Shown here: positions 63,758-64,000 of the stretch, piece after piece
How the letters are laid out: each line of letters opens with the position of its first letter
Numbering within the stretch: the stretch's first letter is position 1
From: Sphingobacterium rhinopitheci
Lineage (GTDB): Bacteria; Bacteroidota; Bacteroidia; Sphingobacteriales; Sphingobacteriaceae
Assembly: GCF_022627575.1 (NCBI RefSeq)
Contig: NZ_JADEYQ010000001.1
Coordinates: 496,001 to 560,000, forward strand
Direction: 5' to 3'
Length of the DNA: 64,000 nucleotides
The notes under the pieces: model-generated
What the model was told of the DNA's origin: nothing
Databases searched by the model: none
What the model saw: the letters and a program-made list of their open reading frames with translations, nothing else
Translations under genes and position numbers: made by a program

Positions 63758-64000
63758 TTACTTTAAAGTCTTCTTTAGAAACTCCTCCAATTGAGCACTT
63801 CGTAAATTCTTAGCAATTATAATTCCATTTGGATCTACTAATACAGAAGAAGGAATGGCTTTTATACGATAATCAATTATCAAGTTTGAAGTCCAAGCTT
63901 TCAAATCAGAAATATTAGTCCATGGCAATTTATCATCTTCAATAGCACGCATCCAAGAGCCAGGATTATTATCTAACGATACCCCCAATATAGTGAAGTT
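63758..64000 (-). CDS. C-terminus of a TlpA-like thioredoxin-fold protein (cut by the window edge)
   Basis: The reading frame stays open to the last base of the window, so only the last 80 codons are visible. The segment has the thioredoxin-fold strand ILGVSLDNNPG, a cis-Pro motif (YRIKAIPSSVLVDPNGIII) and a final helix LEEFLKKTLK. This is typical of the AhpC/TSA or TlpA/ResA-like proteins of Bacteroidota. The CxxC or peroxidatic Cys would lie upstream, beyond the window, so the exact type is undecided. An internal TTG near 63988 is not the true start. Confidence 0.75.
   Translation of the reverse strand, partial: NFTILGVSLDNNPGSWMRAIEDDKLPWTNISDLKAWTSNLIIDYRIKAIPSSVLVDPNGIIIAKNLRSAQLEEFLKKTLK

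Noticed and set aside
1..64000. Defence islands, CRISPR arrays, prophage or insertion sequences
   Set aside because: No Cas, restriction, toxin-antitoxin, integrase or transposase gene and no regularly spaced CRISPR-type repeat is visible. The only array has 82-96 bp units with no spacers.

Overview
The window is a 64 kb chromosomal piece of a low-GC member of the Bacteroidota, most likely a Sphingobacterium or Pedobacter relative (Sphingobacteriaceae). This rests on three things: TAnnTTTG -7 promoter elements, some with a TTTG-like -33 box 19-20 nt upstream; gene families typical of the phylum (DUF4251, DUF3943, plug-domain proteins with an MG2-like segment, family S9 and M61 peptidases, LpxH of the Bacteroidota type); and weak Shine-Dalgarno signals. 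Almost every gene is a recognisable housekeeping or surface gene. I see no phage, insertion sequence, CRISPR array or classical defence island.

Layout. 1-8.3 kb: two paralogous BadF/BcrA-type (N-acetylglucosamine kinase-like) sugar kinases, YbaB with a UPF0173 hydrolase, thymidine kinase, a glutathione peroxidase, an M61 peptidase and a small outer-membrane protein. 8.4-12.1 kb: a tightly overlapping operon of acyl-CoA synthetase, a YihY membrane protein and an EamA transporter. 12.1-26 kb: a large plug-domain surface protein, cardiolipin synthase, a lipoylated E2 acyltransferase, cinA, an LptD-like barrel, an amidase, an MCE protein and a secreted S9 peptidase. 26-35.8 kb: tRNA-Leu, trigger factor, an acetyltransferase, a DUF3943 protein, pirin, two Crp/Fnr regulators, prolyl oligopeptidase, lpxH and a SugE-type exporter. 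35.8-38.8 kb: prfA, four identical tRNA-Asp genes, an array of seven ~85 bp intergenic repeats and a DUF4251 protein. 39-45.7 kb: a giant secreted GH2 beta-galactosidase, then an ECF sigma factor followed by a membrane protein that joins an anti-sigma-like N-terminus to a trypsin/HtrA-like serine protease. 45.7-54 kb: 1-Cys peroxiredoxin, acyl-CoA dehydrogenase, the proline operon proB-proA-orf, a GH29 fucosidase and uvrB. 54-64 kb: upp, a YkuK-like protein, a NadR-like kinase, bacilliredoxin, lipA, an outer-membrane protein, tRNA-Cys with an unlisted 59-codon gene, pgk, sppA, folK with an Hpt protein, a PhoB-type response regulator and the C-terminus of a TlpA-like oxidoreductase cut by the window edge.

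Functional links. Envelope building and upkeep dominate: LptD-like and LpxH (LPS), amidase, MCE, cardiolipin synthase, SppA, several beta-barrels and secreted proteases. lipA supplies the cofactor of the E2 protein. The kinase paralogues, GH2 and GH29 fit a glycan-degrading lifestyle. Many transcription units end in strong hairpins, several of which overlap stop codons of neighbouring genes.

The most unusual locus is the ECF sigma/anti-sigma-protease pair at 43.2-45.1 kb with its structured upstream region. Other points worth checking are the repeat array beside the tRNA-Asp cluster, the 59-codon basic gene behind tRNA-Cys, the cytosolic substrate-binding-like protein at 2.2 kb, and several promoters so close to start codons that leaderless mRNAs are likely.
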